From JBDREF01 sp043820045 (GTDB lineage Bacteria; Planctomycetota; Phycisphaerae; Sedimentisphaerales; Anaerobacaceae), in NCBI GenBank assembly GCA_043820045.1, contig JBDREF010000116.1, positions 1 to 50,921 of the forward strand: a stretch of 50,921 bases of DNA. The letters are read 5' to 3'. The notes beneath the pieces were generated by a model. That model was not told the DNA's origin. It did no database searches and was given only the letters and a program-made list of their open reading frames with translations. The first letter of the stretch is position 1, and the number at the start of each line of letters is the position of its first letter. The translations under genes and the position numbers were made by a program. This document shows positions 33,243 to 42,872 of the stretch, piece by piece.

Positions 33243-35624
33243 ATGAACAGACGTACACTTCTAACAGGTCTATTTGCGGCATCACTGATATTGGCTCTCT
33301 GGGCCTGCGCCGGTTCCGCCGAAACGGTCGATGTCGGCGACTCAATGCAAAAGCTGGTGGAAGCCGACTGGATCGACCGGGACGGACAGCAAGCCGGCAG
33401 CACTGACTTCCCGGCCGAATACACCCGGCAGCTTATAACCCGAGGCTTCGCACTCGCCGAGCGTTTGCGCCGTCTTTCGGCTTCAAACTCCCGGCTGGAA
33501 CCGCTGGTGACAGCACTGCGCCGCCTTGAGACTCGCCTGACGGATATGGGGTCAACCATCAATGAACGCCGGGGTATATATTTCGATGTCCGCCAGACGA
33601 TTCGCCAAATTGCATTTTGCAGCCCCCTGCTGGACTTCGATAAGATACTGTTCATCAAGCGTCACCATCCGGGCGGCGTGTTCCACATGTGCGACCAGTA
33701 CTACGGCTGTAACGCCATCCCCGGCGGCGGACTGTTCGTTCTGGCCGACCCGTTCGGCCCGAATCCCAAACTGACAAACCTGCTGGCCGACGCCGTAGTC
33801 GAAAAAGGCCGGCTCGAAGGCCGCACCCTCGAACCGGGAGGATTCCTCTCGCCCGAATTGTCATACGACGGCAAGACGATCCTCTTCGCATACACGCAAG
33901 CCAGGGCCTACGAGAAATACCGCGGCAAAGAGGCCTATGAGTGGGGCCCAGAGGTTAGCTACCACATCTTCAAGGTTAACTCCGGCGGCACGGGACTTAT
34001 CCAACTGACTGATGGTGCTTGGGACGACTTCGACCCGTGCTTTCTGCCGAATGGGCGAATCGTCTTCAACTCGGAACGGCGAGGCGGATATCTCCGCTGC
34101 GGCCGGCACTGCCCGACTTATGCACTGCACTCGATGGCTCCGGACGGCAGCGACATAATCCGCTTCAGTTATCACGAAACGCACGAGTGGCACCCGAGCG
34201 TAACGAATGACGGCATGGTAGTCTACACCCGCTGGGACTACGTGGACCGCGATACGAACATCGCGCATCATATATGGACCTGCTTTCCCGACGGCCGCGA
34301 CCCCCGTTCATTTCACGGCAACTATCCGGCCCAGCGTGAAACCAGGCCCTGGATGGAAATGAGCATTCGGGCTATCCCAGGCTCGCACAAATTTGTCGCC
34401 ACCGCTGCAGCGCATCACGGCAACGCTTTCGGCTCGCTCGTCTTGATCGACCAGCGTCCGCAAGACGACGGCATGATGTCGCAGTTGACTCGCCTGACGC
34501 CCGACGTGCCTTTGCCCGAGGCCGAAAAGCACATCAGGCCGATAGAGGATTGCATGGTCTATGGGACCGCCTGGCCGCTCAGCGAAGATGATTACCTCTG
34601 CGTGTACGACCGGCACGCAAAGAGTCAGGGCATTTACTGGATAGACCGTTTCGGCAACAAGGAGCTGATCTACCGCGACCCGTCCATCCCGTGCGTCAGT
34701 CCCATTCCGCTACGTCCGCGTCCTGTGCCGCCGGTTATTCCGAGCAGAACCATCCAGACGGCCGACGACATGGAGAAGGCCGGCGGCGTATGCCCGCAGG
34801 AAACAATCACCCTTGTCAACGTTTACGACAGCGACTTCAAGTGGCCCCAGGGCGCGAAGGTGACAAGGCTGCGAATCATCCAGGTATTGCCAAAAACGAC
34901 GCCTCCGCCAAACGAGCCGCGAATAGGAGTGGCCGACCAGACGAACGCCCGCGCGGTCCTCGGGACCGTCCCCGTCGAGGCGGACGGAAGCGCACATTTC
35001 GAAGTCCCCGCCGGCAAGATGATTTACTTCCAGGCGCTGGACGAGCGAGGAATGGCAATTCAGTCGATGAGGTCGGGCACCTACGTTCACCCCGGAGAAC
35101 AGATGACCTGCCTGGGCTGCCACGAGCCCAAAGGCCGCACGCCGAAGCAATCGACGATGACGCCGCTTGCACTTCAGCGCCCACCGTCAAAAATTGAAAC
35201 TGACGTGGACGGCTCGAATCCGTTTAATTACGTCCGGCTCGTGCAGCCGGCGCTCGACCGTAATTGTGTCGGCTGCCACCGCAGAGAAAACGCACTTGAC
35301 CTGACGGGCGAAATTGAAGGCAAGCACGGGTGGACTCGCTCGTATAATAATCTGGCCGACAAGTACGGCTTCTACTTCCACGTCCGCAACGGCTCAATAA
35401 GCACAGGTGTCCACGGCGGCAGCAGGACCATCGCAGGCAAATTCGGGGCCAGAGCCTCCGGACTGCTCAAGTTCACGGACCAGCAGCACTACGGCGTCCA
35501 GCTCTCGGATGAGGATTTCCATCGCCTGACGCTGTGGCTGGACTGCAACAGCGAATTCTACGGCTCCTATGAAAACACGCTCGCCCAGGCCAGAGGCGAA
35601 ATAGTGCCGCCGACACTGGATTAA
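33243..35624 (+). CDS. HzsA-like exported dihaem protein
   Basis: A 793-residue exported protein with a Sec signal (LLTGLFAASLILALWACAGS; cleavage after AGSA, or a weak lipobox at the Cys). The middle is beta-propeller/PD40-like: LSPELSYDGKTILFAYT, FNSERRGGYLRCGRHCPTYA and HEWHPSVTNDGMVVYTRWDY, with the start motif CDQYYGCNAIPGGGLFVLAD typical of hydrazine synthase alpha-like proteins. Two c-type haem sites follow: CLGCH at residues 623-627 and CVGCH at 675-679. It is not evidence of anammox; no other Hzs or Hdh gene is here. The start at 33243 has GGAG upstream. A pentahaem cytochrome gene follows after 173 bases. Confidence 0.82.
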   Translation: MNRRTLLTGLFAASLILALWACAGSAETVDVGDSMQKLVEADWIDRDGQQAGSTDFPAEYTRQLITRGFALAERLRRLSASNSRLEPLVTALRRLETRLTDMGSTINERRGIYFDVRQTIRQIAFCSPLLDFDKILFIKRHHPGGVFHMCDQYYGCNAIPGGGLFVLADPFGPNPKLTNLLADAVVEKGRLEGRTLEPGGFLSPELSYDGKTILFAYTQARAYEKYRGKEAYEWGPEVSYHIFKVNSGGTGLIQLTDGAWDDFDPCFLPNGRIVFNSERRGGYLRCGRHCPTYALHSMAPDGSDIIRFSYHETHEWHPSVTNDGMVVYTRWDYVDRDTNIAHHIWTCFPDGRDPRSFHGNYPAQRETRPWMEMSIRAIPGSHKFVATAAAHHGNAFGSLVLIDQRPQDDGMMSQLTRLTPDVPLPEAEKHIRPIEDCMVYGTAWPLSEDDYLCVYDRHAKSQGIYWIDRFGNKELIYRDPSIPCVSPIPLRPRPVPPVIPSRTIQTADDMEKAGGVCPQETITLVNVYDSDFKWPQGAKVTRLRIIQVLPKTTPPPNEPRIGVADQTNARAVLGTVPVEADGSAHFEVPAGKMIYFQALDERGMAIQSMRSGTYVHPGEQMTCLGCHEPKGRTPKQSTMTPLALQRPPSKIETDVDGSNPFNYVRLVQPALDRNCVGCHRRENALDLTGEIEGKHGWTRSYNNLADKYGFYFHVRNGSISTGVHGGSRTIAGKFGARASGLLKFTDQQHYGVQLSDEDFHRLTLWLDCNSEFYGSYENTLAQARGEIVPPTLD

Positions 35625-35797
35625 ACGAGCTTGCCCGGGGGATGACAGGCCAAATTAGCGGTTTACTTTTGTGCAATCTTAGTGTCTATTATTCAGGTCG
35701 TTCAACTGTGCCGCCGGCACCGGATGAAAAAGCATGAAGGACAATGGGAGATTTCAGAGCCGAGAGAGACTCTGAATCAACGTAAAGGAAGCAGGTC

Positions 35798-37372
35798 ATG
35801 AATCGTTCAGTTCTCAAGAACATTGCAGGCGTTTGTGTTCTCCTTATATTCGTTCAGGGCGCCGGCGCGGAAGTGTTTTTGCCGGGTATGCAGCCGAAGG
35901 AAGCTGGAATAGAATTCGCCAAGGTCCAGCAGTGCAAGATGTGTCATTCGCAAACCCCAAACGGCCCGGCTGATCCTTTCTTTTCATGGCAAAGCGGCAT
36001 GATGTCGCAGGCGATGAGAGACCCGGTCTTCAGAGCGGCGCTGACAATTGCCAACCAGGACGTGGAAGGCGTCGGTGAGTTCTGTCTGCGATGCCATGCC
36101 CCACGGGGCTGGCTGGAGGACCGATCGAAGCCGGGCGATGCTTCGGCGCTAAACGCCGAAGATATGTACGGCGTCAGTTGTGATGTCTGCCATCGTCTCA
36201 TCGACCCTCTCTCGGACGAAGCCAGAAAGCTGGTCGAGGACGTACCTCCGAGCTATGGCAACGCCATGATGGTCGCCGATCCCGACAACGCCGTCAGAGG
36301 ACCTTACGCAGACAGTAAGGGCGCGATGCCTCACAATACGAAGAAATCCGAATACCACGCCTCCAGCAGCCTCTGCGCAACGTGCCATAATATATCGAAT
36401 CCCCTGCAAGCTCGTGACGTTAAGACACAGCCGGTGCATACATTCAGCCATATCGAGAGAACCTACAGTGAATGGCTGCTGAGCGACTTCGCCAAACTGG
36501 GACGGGACGGCACCTGCCAGTCATGCCACTACAAAAAGGTGGAAGGCGGCGGACAGGCGTCCCGGTTCGGCAGTCCGAAGCGTGATTACTTCATCCAGCA
36601 CGGCCCGGTCGGCGGTTCTATCTGGGCCCAGGAAGTCAACTGGCTCCTGTGGGATGGACAAGACATGGACCGAAAGGCCGTGGACATGGGCAAGCAGCGA
36701 GCACTCGAGCTTCTAAAAGAAGCTGCCTCGCTCAAGCTCACAAAGTCCGGGCCGAAAGAAGCAACTCTGCGGATAACCAACCTGACCGGCCACAAACTTC
36801 CCACCGGCTACATCGAAGGCCGCAGGATGTGGGTAAACGTCAAGTTCTTCGATTCCGCAGGCAAACTGCTCAACGAAATCGGCCGGTACGGCCCGCAGAA
36901 CGATACCGTGTTCGGCAAACCGGTTACGGCTGCGACCCTGTTGGGCCCGGAACAGACGCGAGTTTACGAATGCCTTCCGGCGATGAGCGAGGCTCAGGCC
37001 AAAAAATTCGGCCAGAAGCCCGGCAAATCATTCCATTTCGTGCTCAGCGACGTTATCGCCAAGGACAATCGAATACCGCCCAAAGGCTTCAAGAACAGCG
37101 CCTTCGAGGAGCACTTGTCTCAGCCGGTCGGCGCAACGTATGCGGACGGCCAACATTGGGACGATATGCCGTTGGAGCTGCCGCCCGGCTGTGAGAGAAT
37201 CGCGGTGAATCTGATGTACCAGTCGGTCTCATGGGAATACCTGAAGTTCCTCGCCGAGGAGAACAGGACCGACGACTGGGGCAAGCGTTTGTACGAAGCG
37301 TATAATCAAACGGGCCAATGTGCGCCGGTGGTCATCGCCGAAATCGAGAACAGTCCGGCCAATCTCAAGTAG
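35798..37372 (+). CDS. Exported pentahaem cytochrome c
   Basis: A 524-residue multihaem protein with a Sec signal (NIAGVCVLLIFVQGAGA). Five CxxCH sites: CKMCH (46-50), CLRCH (96-100), CDVCH (128-132), CATCH (193-197) and CQSCH (240-244). The C-terminal half (from about 305) is a beta-sandwich with TLRITNLTGHKLPTGYIEGR, a module common at the end of multihaem cytochromes. It is expected to carry electrons in the periplasm or at the surface. The ribosome-binding site is AAGGAAG. It lies directly after the HzsA-like dihaem gene, so partners are likely. Confidence 0.9.
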   Translation: MNRSVLKNIAGVCVLLIFVQGAGAEVFLPGMQPKEAGIEFAKVQQCKMCHSQTPNGPADPFFSWQSGMMSQAMRDPVFRAALTIANQDVEGVGEFCLRCHAPRGWLEDRSKPGDASALNAEDMYGVSCDVCHRLIDPLSDEARKLVEDVPPSYGNAMMVADPDNAVRGPYADSKGAMPHNTKKSEYHASSSLCATCHNISNPLQARDVKTQPVHTFSHIERTYSEWLLSDFAKLGRDGTCQSCHYKKVEGGGQASRFGSPKRDYFIQHGPVGGSIWAQEVNWLLWDGQDMDRKAVDMGKQRALELLKEAASLKLTKSGPKEATLRITNLTGHKLPTGYIEGRRMWVNVKFFDSAGKLLNEIGRYGPQNDTVFGKPVTAATLLGPEQTRVYECLPAMSEAQAKKFGQKPGKSFHFVLSDVIAKDNRIPPKGFKNSAFEEHLSQPVGATYADGQHWDDMPLELPPGCERIAVNLMYQSVSWEYLKFLAEENRTDDWGKRLYEAYNQTGQCAPVVIAEIENSPANLK

Positions 37373-37470
37373 GAAACTGAGCCTCGCGGCCTACACAGGA
37401 TGCAATAGTCCGTGCCATCCATTCGATTCTGTTGCCGCAATCCACACGGGCAATCGCTCCATACGCAGCG

Positions 37471-38622
37471 TTATGGCAATACAGCCAGCAGTGACTTCAT
37501 CGCCTTTGTCATAGCGGATGGGTAATTGTCCGTATCCTGAACGTGAAATATGAAACGATTCTTCGAATCGCGGTTGTGTGTCCACTTTGTCACACCCCCT
37601 GGATTGCATTCGACGGCTATCGGATCAAACGTAAAAACCGGACTATCACTTTTGTCAAGAGGCACTATCCCGCCGTCCCGCGATACAGTGCAGCCCGCCG
37701 AATGGAGAAAGCCGCCGGTGCACCACATGTGCCGGTCCATGTTTGCGACTTTTGACAGCAACGCCTCGTCCTTTTCTCCTTTCAGGTAGCCCAGCCAGTT
37801 GTGGTCCGTATATCTGCCGAACATGTATGCGAAGTAATTCTGAACCGTCTTCGAGAGGTGAGGAAGAATCTGGTCCTGTCGAAACTTGTAGTGCGTGCCG
37901 TATTCGGCAACCGGCTTTTCCCCGCCGGATTCCATCTCCTCGAAGCACGGCATCCAATAGACCGGACACGGCAAATCGAATATTGCGGCGTAGGCAAATG
38001 TATCCAGAGTGACATTATATTCGAGTTTCGACGCAGAGTTCATACGGGGCGAACCCGTTCCGGCGTTCAGGTAAATTGCGGCACATTTGCTCGCAAAGAG
38101 ATTCGGGTCCTTCTTGCCCGCGATTGCGACATCCCGGCTCGAACCCAGGATATTGATGACGACCGGCTGCGGAGAATTGCGCAGAACGTTCAGAACCATC
38201 TCGGCACCGTGAAGATCACCCGGCGAGGCATATTCCTGAACGTCGTCGCGCGACTTCAAAGCGAGAGAAGAGCCCACGGCCACGGGAACAAAGAGGCCTG
38301 TGATAAGGTTCATCTGAGCAACGGCCGCCGTGTCGGGATTGCACCCTTTGGAGCTCCGGGGCGGGTAGTCAATCAGAACGCCCTTCAAGTCTATATCGCC
38401 CCGGTAAGCCAGGGCGTAAACGCAAGCCATATCCCAATGGTCATCCGGATCCATATGAGGACGGAAGAGGTCGGTGGCATGTAACACAGGCGGTATGGGA
38501 CTCTTTCTTGCCGGCCCGGTTGCCCGAGCCCGGCGCAAGCACAGGCCCCCCGCCGCCAATCCGGCAGCCGCAATGCCCAAGATTCTTCGCCGGCTAAGAC
38601 ATTCCATTTTGGCGTTCTTCAT
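37471..38622 (-). CDS. Tat-exported nucleoside-hydrolase-like protein
   Basis: A 383-residue protein with a Tat signal (SRRRILGIAAAGLAAGGLCL). The mature N-terminus TDLFRPHMDPDDHWDMACVY contains the calcium-binding Asp cluster of inosine-uridine nucleoside hydrolases (DxDxDD type), and VVINILGSSRDVAIA and CAAIYLNAGTGSPRMNSASK fit later motifs of the fold. It would hydrolyse N-ribosides or a related glycosidic compound outside the cytoplasm; substrate unknown. The start has AAGGAG upstream. It converges with the pentahaem gene and diverges from the sulfatase at 38827. Confidence 0.82.
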   Translation of the reverse strand: MKNAKMECLSRRRILGIAAAGLAAGGLCLRRARATGPARKSPIPPVLHATDLFRPHMDPDDHWDMACVYALAYRGDIDLKGVLIDYPPRSSKGCNPDTAAVAQMNLITGLFVPVAVGSSLALKSRDDVQEYASPGDLHGAEMVLNVLRNSPQPVVINILGSSRDVAIAGKKDPNLFASKCAAIYLNAGTGSPRMNSASKLEYNVTLDTFAYAAIFDLPCPVYWMPCFEEMESGGEKPVAEYGTHYKFRQDQILPHLSKTVQNYFAYMFGRYTDHNWLGYLKGEKDEALLSKVANMDRHMWCTGGFLHSAGCTVSRDGGIVPLDKSDSPVFTFDPIAVECNPGGVTKWTHNRDSKNRFIFHVQDTDNYPSAMTKAMKSLLAVLP

Positions 38623-38728
38623 ACTGTCTCCTTATCGGAAACGTATCATATTCTCAAAATCCGTTCCGTTCAAGGGTCCGTTGGAAAACATAGTGGTTTA
38701 CGGCTGTCCCGAATCTCGTTCTTCATCT

Positions 38729-38757
38729 TTGTATTTCATTTACGATTATTGTATGAT
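38729..38757 (+). promoter_or_regulatory. Candidate promoter of sulfatase at 38827
   Basis: TTGTAT (38729-38734), 17-base spacer, TATGAT (38752-38757), giving a leader of about 65 nt. The -35 match is poor. Confidence 0.35.
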
Positions 38758-38826
38758 AGGGTCGCCGCGAACGGAAAACGATTGGACGTGTGATTTTCGG
38801 GTTGAAGGTGGTTAAGGACTACTGCA

Positions 38827-40269
38827 ATGAACAGACGCGATTTTCTCAAGATATCGGGCGCTGCGACAGCGGCGATGGCTCTAAGGTCAGCAACGGGAGC
38901 CGCCCAACCGTCAAACAAGAAACCCAACATCATTTTCATTATGGCCGACGATCTGGGGTACAAAGAATTGGGCTGCTACGGCCAGCAGAAGATTAAGACC
39001 CCGAACATCGACAAGTTGGCCGCCGAGGGAATGCGCTTTACCGACTATTACACCGGCTCGGCGGTATGCGCACCGGCCCGCTGCAACCTGATGACCGGCA
39101 AACACGGCGGGCATGCCTACATACGCGATAATAGCGAAGTCGGCGGCTGGGACAGCTTTCGCGGTCAAATACCCCTGTCTGCCGAGGCTCTGACGATCGC
39201 CGAACTGCTCAAACAGCAGGGCTATGTTACCGGTGCATTCGGCAAATGGGGGCTCGGCGAGGTCGGCTCTACCGGCGACCCGCTCAACCAGGGATTCGAC
39301 CGCTTCTTCGGCTACAACTGCCAGCGCCACGCCCACAACCTGTACCCGACGTACCTTGTCAGCGACCGCGGGAAAGTCACCCTTGACGGCAATACCCGCG
39401 GCCTGACGGGCGAGAAATACGCTCCGCAGGTGATCGCCGACGAGATGCTCAAGTTCATCCGTGAAAACAGGGACAGGCGATTCTTCGTTTACTACCCTAC
39501 GGTCATACCTCACCTGGCTCTACAGGTCTCGGAAGAAGACCTCAACCAATACAAAGGCAAGTGGCCTGAAACACCCTACGAAGGCAAATCGTATCTCGCG
39601 CATCCAACCCCTCGGGCCTGTTACGCCGCGATGATTAGTTTCATGGACCGGCAGGTCGGACGCATAATGAAACTGCTCAAAGACCTGAATCTGGATGACA
39701 ACACGGTCGTGTTCTTCACCTCCGACAACGGCACTACGTATCTCAAAGGGCAGGTCGATTACGAATTCTTCGACAGCGTTGGCCCGCTTCACGGGCTCAA
39801 AGGCTCGCTCTACGAGGGCGGCATTCGCGTGCCCATGATTGTCCGCTGGCCCGGAAAGACCTGGGCCGGCTCAACCAGCGGCCATATCGCAGCCCACTAC
39901 GATATCCTTGCCACTCTGGCGGAAATCGCCGGTGCTGAAGCGCTCGGCGACACCGACGGCACAAGTTTCGTTCCGACACTGCTCTCTGAGCCGGACAGGC
40001 AGAAGAAACCTGACTATCTGTTCTGGGATTTTGCCGGGTACGGCGGCCAGTTGGCTGTTCGCATGGGTAAGTGGAAAGGTATCAAGAACAATTTGCGCAA
40101 AAATCCGGATTCGCCGCTGGAGCTGTATGACCTGGAAAACGACATCTCCGAGGCCAACAACGTGGCGGATAAATACCCCGACGTCGCCGCAAAGATCGCG
40201 AAAATCATGGTTGAAGCGAGAACCCGGCCGCTGATAGAGAAGTTCCGGTTCGGCAGGTATTCGGATTAA
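38827..40269 (+). CDS. Tat-exported arylsulfatase-type sulfatase
   Basis: A 480-residue sulfatase. Tat signal NRRDFLKISGAATAAMALRS. Metal-binding Asp41-Asp42 in FIMADDLGYKELG. Catalytic Cys81 in VCAPARCNLMTGK (CxPxR). Conserved GAFGKWGLG, TSDNGTTYLKG and GSLYEGGIRVPMIVRWPG follow, the last being a usual arylsulfatase A/S1 stretch. Compared with the other two sulfatases in the window it is the most arylsulfatase-like. The ribosome-binding site AAGGA is modest. Followed by a clear hairpin terminator. Confidence 0.95.
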   Translation: MNRRDFLKISGAATAAMALRSATGAAQPSNKKPNIIFIMADDLGYKELGCYGQQKIKTPNIDKLAAEGMRFTDYYTGSAVCAPARCNLMTGKHGGHAYIRDNSEVGGWDSFRGQIPLSAEALTIAELLKQQGYVTGAFGKWGLGEVGSTGDPLNQGFDRFFGYNCQRHAHNLYPTYLVSDRGKVTLDGNTRGLTGEKYAPQVIADEMLKFIRENRDRRFFVYYPTVIPHLALQVSEEDLNQYKGKWPETPYEGKSYLAHPTPRACYAAMISFMDRQVGRIMKLLKDLNLDDNTVVFFTSDNGTTYLKGQVDYEFFDSVGPLHGLKGSLYEGGIRVPMIVRWPGKTWAGSTSGHIAAHYDILATLAEIAGAEALGDTDGTSFVPTLLSEPDRQKKPDYLFWDFAGYGGQLAVRMGKWKGIKNNLRKNPDSPLELYDLENDISEANNVADKYPDVAAKIAKIMVEARTRPLIEKFRFGRYSD

Positions 40270-40289
40270 CCGCAGGAGTTCAGAAAAAA

Positions 40290-40327
40290 AGCCCCTGCTC
40301 GGAGGAGTGGATTGTAAAGCAGGGGCT
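40290..40327 (+). terminator. Hairpin terminator after sulfatase
   Basis: Perfect 10-base stem AGCCCCTGCT (40290-40299) with its complement at 40318-40327 and an 18-base loop, preceded by a run of A (AAAAAAA). It follows the sulfatase stop by 20 bases; no T-run follows on the plus strand, but the upstream A-run gives a T-run for minus-strand transcripts. Confidence 0.65.
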
Positions 40328-40519
40328 CAAACGATAGTGTATGTCGAATACAGCTACCCAAGATCTTTTGCTATATTATGCCATTATCTATGCTTTGGAT
40401 GATGGCCGTCAAAAACCATAGTTAAGTGCCACGGGTGGTGTCGAACGTAACGGTTTTTCTGTCTGCAACTCTTTTTTTATCTGTAACGCTTTTGACCGGC
40501 GTTGTATGGGGGCGGCCTG

Positions 40520-40539
40520 CGGGCATCTGGAGATGCCCG
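40520..40539. repeat. Perfect short hairpin in intergenic region
   Basis: CGGGCATCT and its complement AGATGCCCG are separated by two bases. It lies about 240 bases downstream of the fusA stop, far for a terminator. Role unknown. Confidence 0.4.
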
Positions 40540-40775
40540 TCTGAATTGGGCAAGGACAAATATCGCTCACAAGCAATAGATATTGCAGAGCTTATAATAG
40601 GCAGTGGAATGAAATGTGCCGGATGTGTAGCTCGGACGCGGCTGAAACGACCGGAGGAATTCATGCCGTCTCGTCCGGCTCCTTTGCGCCAATTGGTGCA
40701 GCGTTTTTTTGCAGCGCCAAGAAACATCAGCATTCTCGTAATAAGGCCCGGGGAGGCCACTGCACGGGGTGATAC

Positions 40776-42872
40776 CTATTTCCGGGCGATCTGCTGCTCT
40801 TTCTCACGACGCTGCAAGATGATTTCCTCGGCGAGTCTTACCGGAACCTGAGCATAACGCGACATTTCCATCGTGAAAGTAGCCATCCCCTTGCTCAGAC
40901 CGCGGACTACGGTGGCATAACCGAACATATTCGACAGAGGCACTTCGGCCCTGACAACGGTGTAGTTCTGCCGGGCTTCAGTCTCAAGAATAATCCCCCG
41001 GCGTGAATTCAGATCGCCGACAATGGGCCCCTGGTATTCGCGAGGCATTTCCACCTCGACACACATGATAGGTTCCAACAGGCATGGCCTGGACTTCCTG
41101 AATGCTTCAATGAAAGCATCTCTTCCAGCTATGCGGAAGGCCATCTCGCTCGAATCCACCGCATGGTACGAGCCGTCGTCGAGGCACATTTTGCATCCGA
41201 CAATCTCGTAGCCGGCCAGTGGCCCCTTCTTCATAGCGGCCTGAAAGCCCTTGTTCACTGCCGGGATATATTCGTTCGGGATTCTTCCCCCGGTTATGTT
41301 GTCTTCAAACTCGTATGTCGATTCGGCATCCTGAGTCAGAGGGATCAATCGGCCGACCACGTGGGCGAACTGGCCGGAGCCGCCGGTTTGCTTTTTGTGC
41401 CGGTAATTGAATTTGGACTCGACCGTCGGGGCCTCGCGATAGCTGACGCTCGGCGCGCCAACGGTCACCTCGGCCCTGAACTCCCGGCGCATTCGTTCGA
41501 TGTAAACGTCCAGATGCAGTTCTCCCATGCCGGCTATTATAGTCTGGCCGGTCTCAGCATCGCTGGAGACGCGGAATGTCGGGTCTTCTTTCATGAATCG
41601 ACTCAGCGCTTTGGCCATCCGCTCCTGGTCGGCGGAACTGGCGGGCGTTATGGACAGGCTAATTACCGGATCGGCGACGAAAATGCTCTCCAGCGAATAG
41701 TTGACGCCGGCGCCGCAAATCGTATCGCCGCTGGCACAGTCAACTCCCAGCAGAGCGACTATATCGCCCGGGCCGGCATCCTGGATGTCCTCGCGGTCAT
41801 TAGCGTGCATCTTTACGATGCGGCCTACACGGACCGTCCTGTTTGTACGAGCATTGCGATACTGCTGGCCCTTCATGAGCGTGCCCTGATAGACTCGCAC
41901 ATAGCTCAATTGACCGAACGATTCATCCGCAATCTTGAAAACCATCGCCACAAGCGGGGCATCCGGATCGCTTGCCAGCGGTGTCTCCGTGCCTTCATTG
42001 TTGTGATCGCGTGCGAAGCTCGAACGATCCAGAGGGCTGGGAAGAAAATCACAGACGGCATCCATCAACGGCTGAACGCCCTTGTTCTTGAACGCCGAGC
42101 CCATCATCATCGGGACGATGTCGCGATTGATCGTTGTCTCACGAATTGTCCGGCGGATCATATCTTCATCGACCGGCATATCTTCCAGCAGCCGTTCGAG
42201 CATTTCATCGTTGAACATACTCAGGGCTTCCAGCATCGCCTGCCGCGCCCGCTGGGCCGCATCAGCATAGGCTGGCGGAATCGGCTTGCGAACTGTCTTT
42301 TCGCCGTCCACTCCCTCAAAAGTGACGGCCTCCATGGTGATAAGATCGATGAGGCCCAGGAAATTTTCTCCGACACCCATGTTGATCTGGATTGGGATCA
42401 CGTTAAGCCCGAGTTTTTTCCCCAGGTCCTGCCACACACGGTCCGGATCGGCGCCGATGCGATCCATCTTATTGACAAACGCTATCCGCGGCACGCGGTA
42501 GCGTTTCATCTGCTGGTCAACGGTAATCGACTGACTCTGAACGCCGCCTACCGCGCAAAGAACCATGATAGCTCCATCCAGCACGCGCAGGGACCGCTCG
42601 ACTTCCACGGTAAAATCCACGTGGCCCGGAGTATCGATCAGGTTGACGCTGTTTTCCTTCCACGCTACCTGTGTCGCGGCCGAGGTTATCGTGATACCCC
42701 GCTCACGCTCAAGGTCCATATAGTCCATTGTCGCTCCACCCTGGTCGGCATGGACTTCCTGCATACGATGAATACGGCCTGCGTAATACAAAATGCGCTC
42801 GCTCAGAGTCGTCTTGCCCGAGTCTATATGCGCCGAAATACCAATGTTCCTGATGTTACTAATCTTCTTCAT
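40776..42872 (-). CDS. fusA: Elongation factor G (mitochondrial EFG1-like type)
   Basis: A 698-residue translation GTPase that drives translocation. G1 is AHIDSGKTTL (residues about 14-23), with Ser where classical EF-G has Ala. G2 lies in ERERGITITSAAT, G3 is DTPGHVDF, G4 is NKMD. The stretch ERSLRVLDGAIMVLCAVGGV and VQSQSITVDQQMKRY is typical of the mitochondrial EFG1/spirochaete-planctomycete spdEFG1 branch. Domain IV contains the usual RREFRAEVTVGAPSVSYREA. It stands alone rather than in a str operon. A sigma-70 promoter lies about 175 bases upstream. Confidence 0.95.
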   Translation of the reverse strand: MKKISNIRNIGISAHIDSGKTTLSERILYYAGRIHRMQEVHADQGGATMDYMDLERERGITITSAATQVAWKENSVNLIDTPGHVDFTVEVERSLRVLDGAIMVLCAVGGVQSQSITVDQQMKRYRVPRIAFVNKMDRIGADPDRVWQDLGKKLGLNVIPIQINMGVGENFLGLIDLITMEAVTFEGVDGEKTVRKPIPPAYADAAQRARQAMLEALSMFNDEMLERLLEDMPVDEDMIRRTIRETTINRDIVPMMMGSAFKNKGVQPLMDAVCDFLPSPLDRSSFARDHNNEGTETPLASDPDAPLVAMVFKIADESFGQLSYVRVYQGTLMKGQQYRNARTNRTVRVGRIVKMHANDREDIQDAGPGDIVALLGVDCASGDTICGAGVNYSLESIFVADPVISLSITPASSADQERMAKALSRFMKEDPTFRVSSDAETGQTIIAGMGELHLDVYIERMRREFRAEVTVGAPSVSYREAPTVESKFNYRHKKQTGGSGQFAHVVGRLIPLTQDAESTYEFEDNITGGRIPNEYIPAVNKGFQAAMKKGPLAGYEIVGCKMCLDDGSYHAVDSSEMAFRIAGRDAFIEAFRKSRPCLLEPIMCVEVEMPREYQGPIVGDLNSRRGIILETEARQNYTVVRAEVPLSNMFGYATVVRGLSKGMATFTMEMSRYAQVPVRLAEEIILQRREKEQQIARK

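Larger units (their letters stand above)
40270..40775. other. 506-base intergenic region
   Basis: Holds the sulfatase terminator and a small perfect hairpin at 40520-40539. A plus-strand frame at 40426-40851 starts with GTG, lacks a ribosome-binding site and overlaps the end of fusA, so I do not call it. Confidence 0.4.

Noticed and set aside
33243..35624. Evidence for anammox
   Set aside because: Only an HzsA-like protein is present; hydrazine synthase B/C and hydrazine dehydrogenase are missing, and the family also occurs in other planctomycetes.
40426..40851. 141-residue plus-strand frame with a hydrophobic N-terminus
   Set aside because: GTG start, no Shine-Dalgarno, overlaps the 3' end of fusA.
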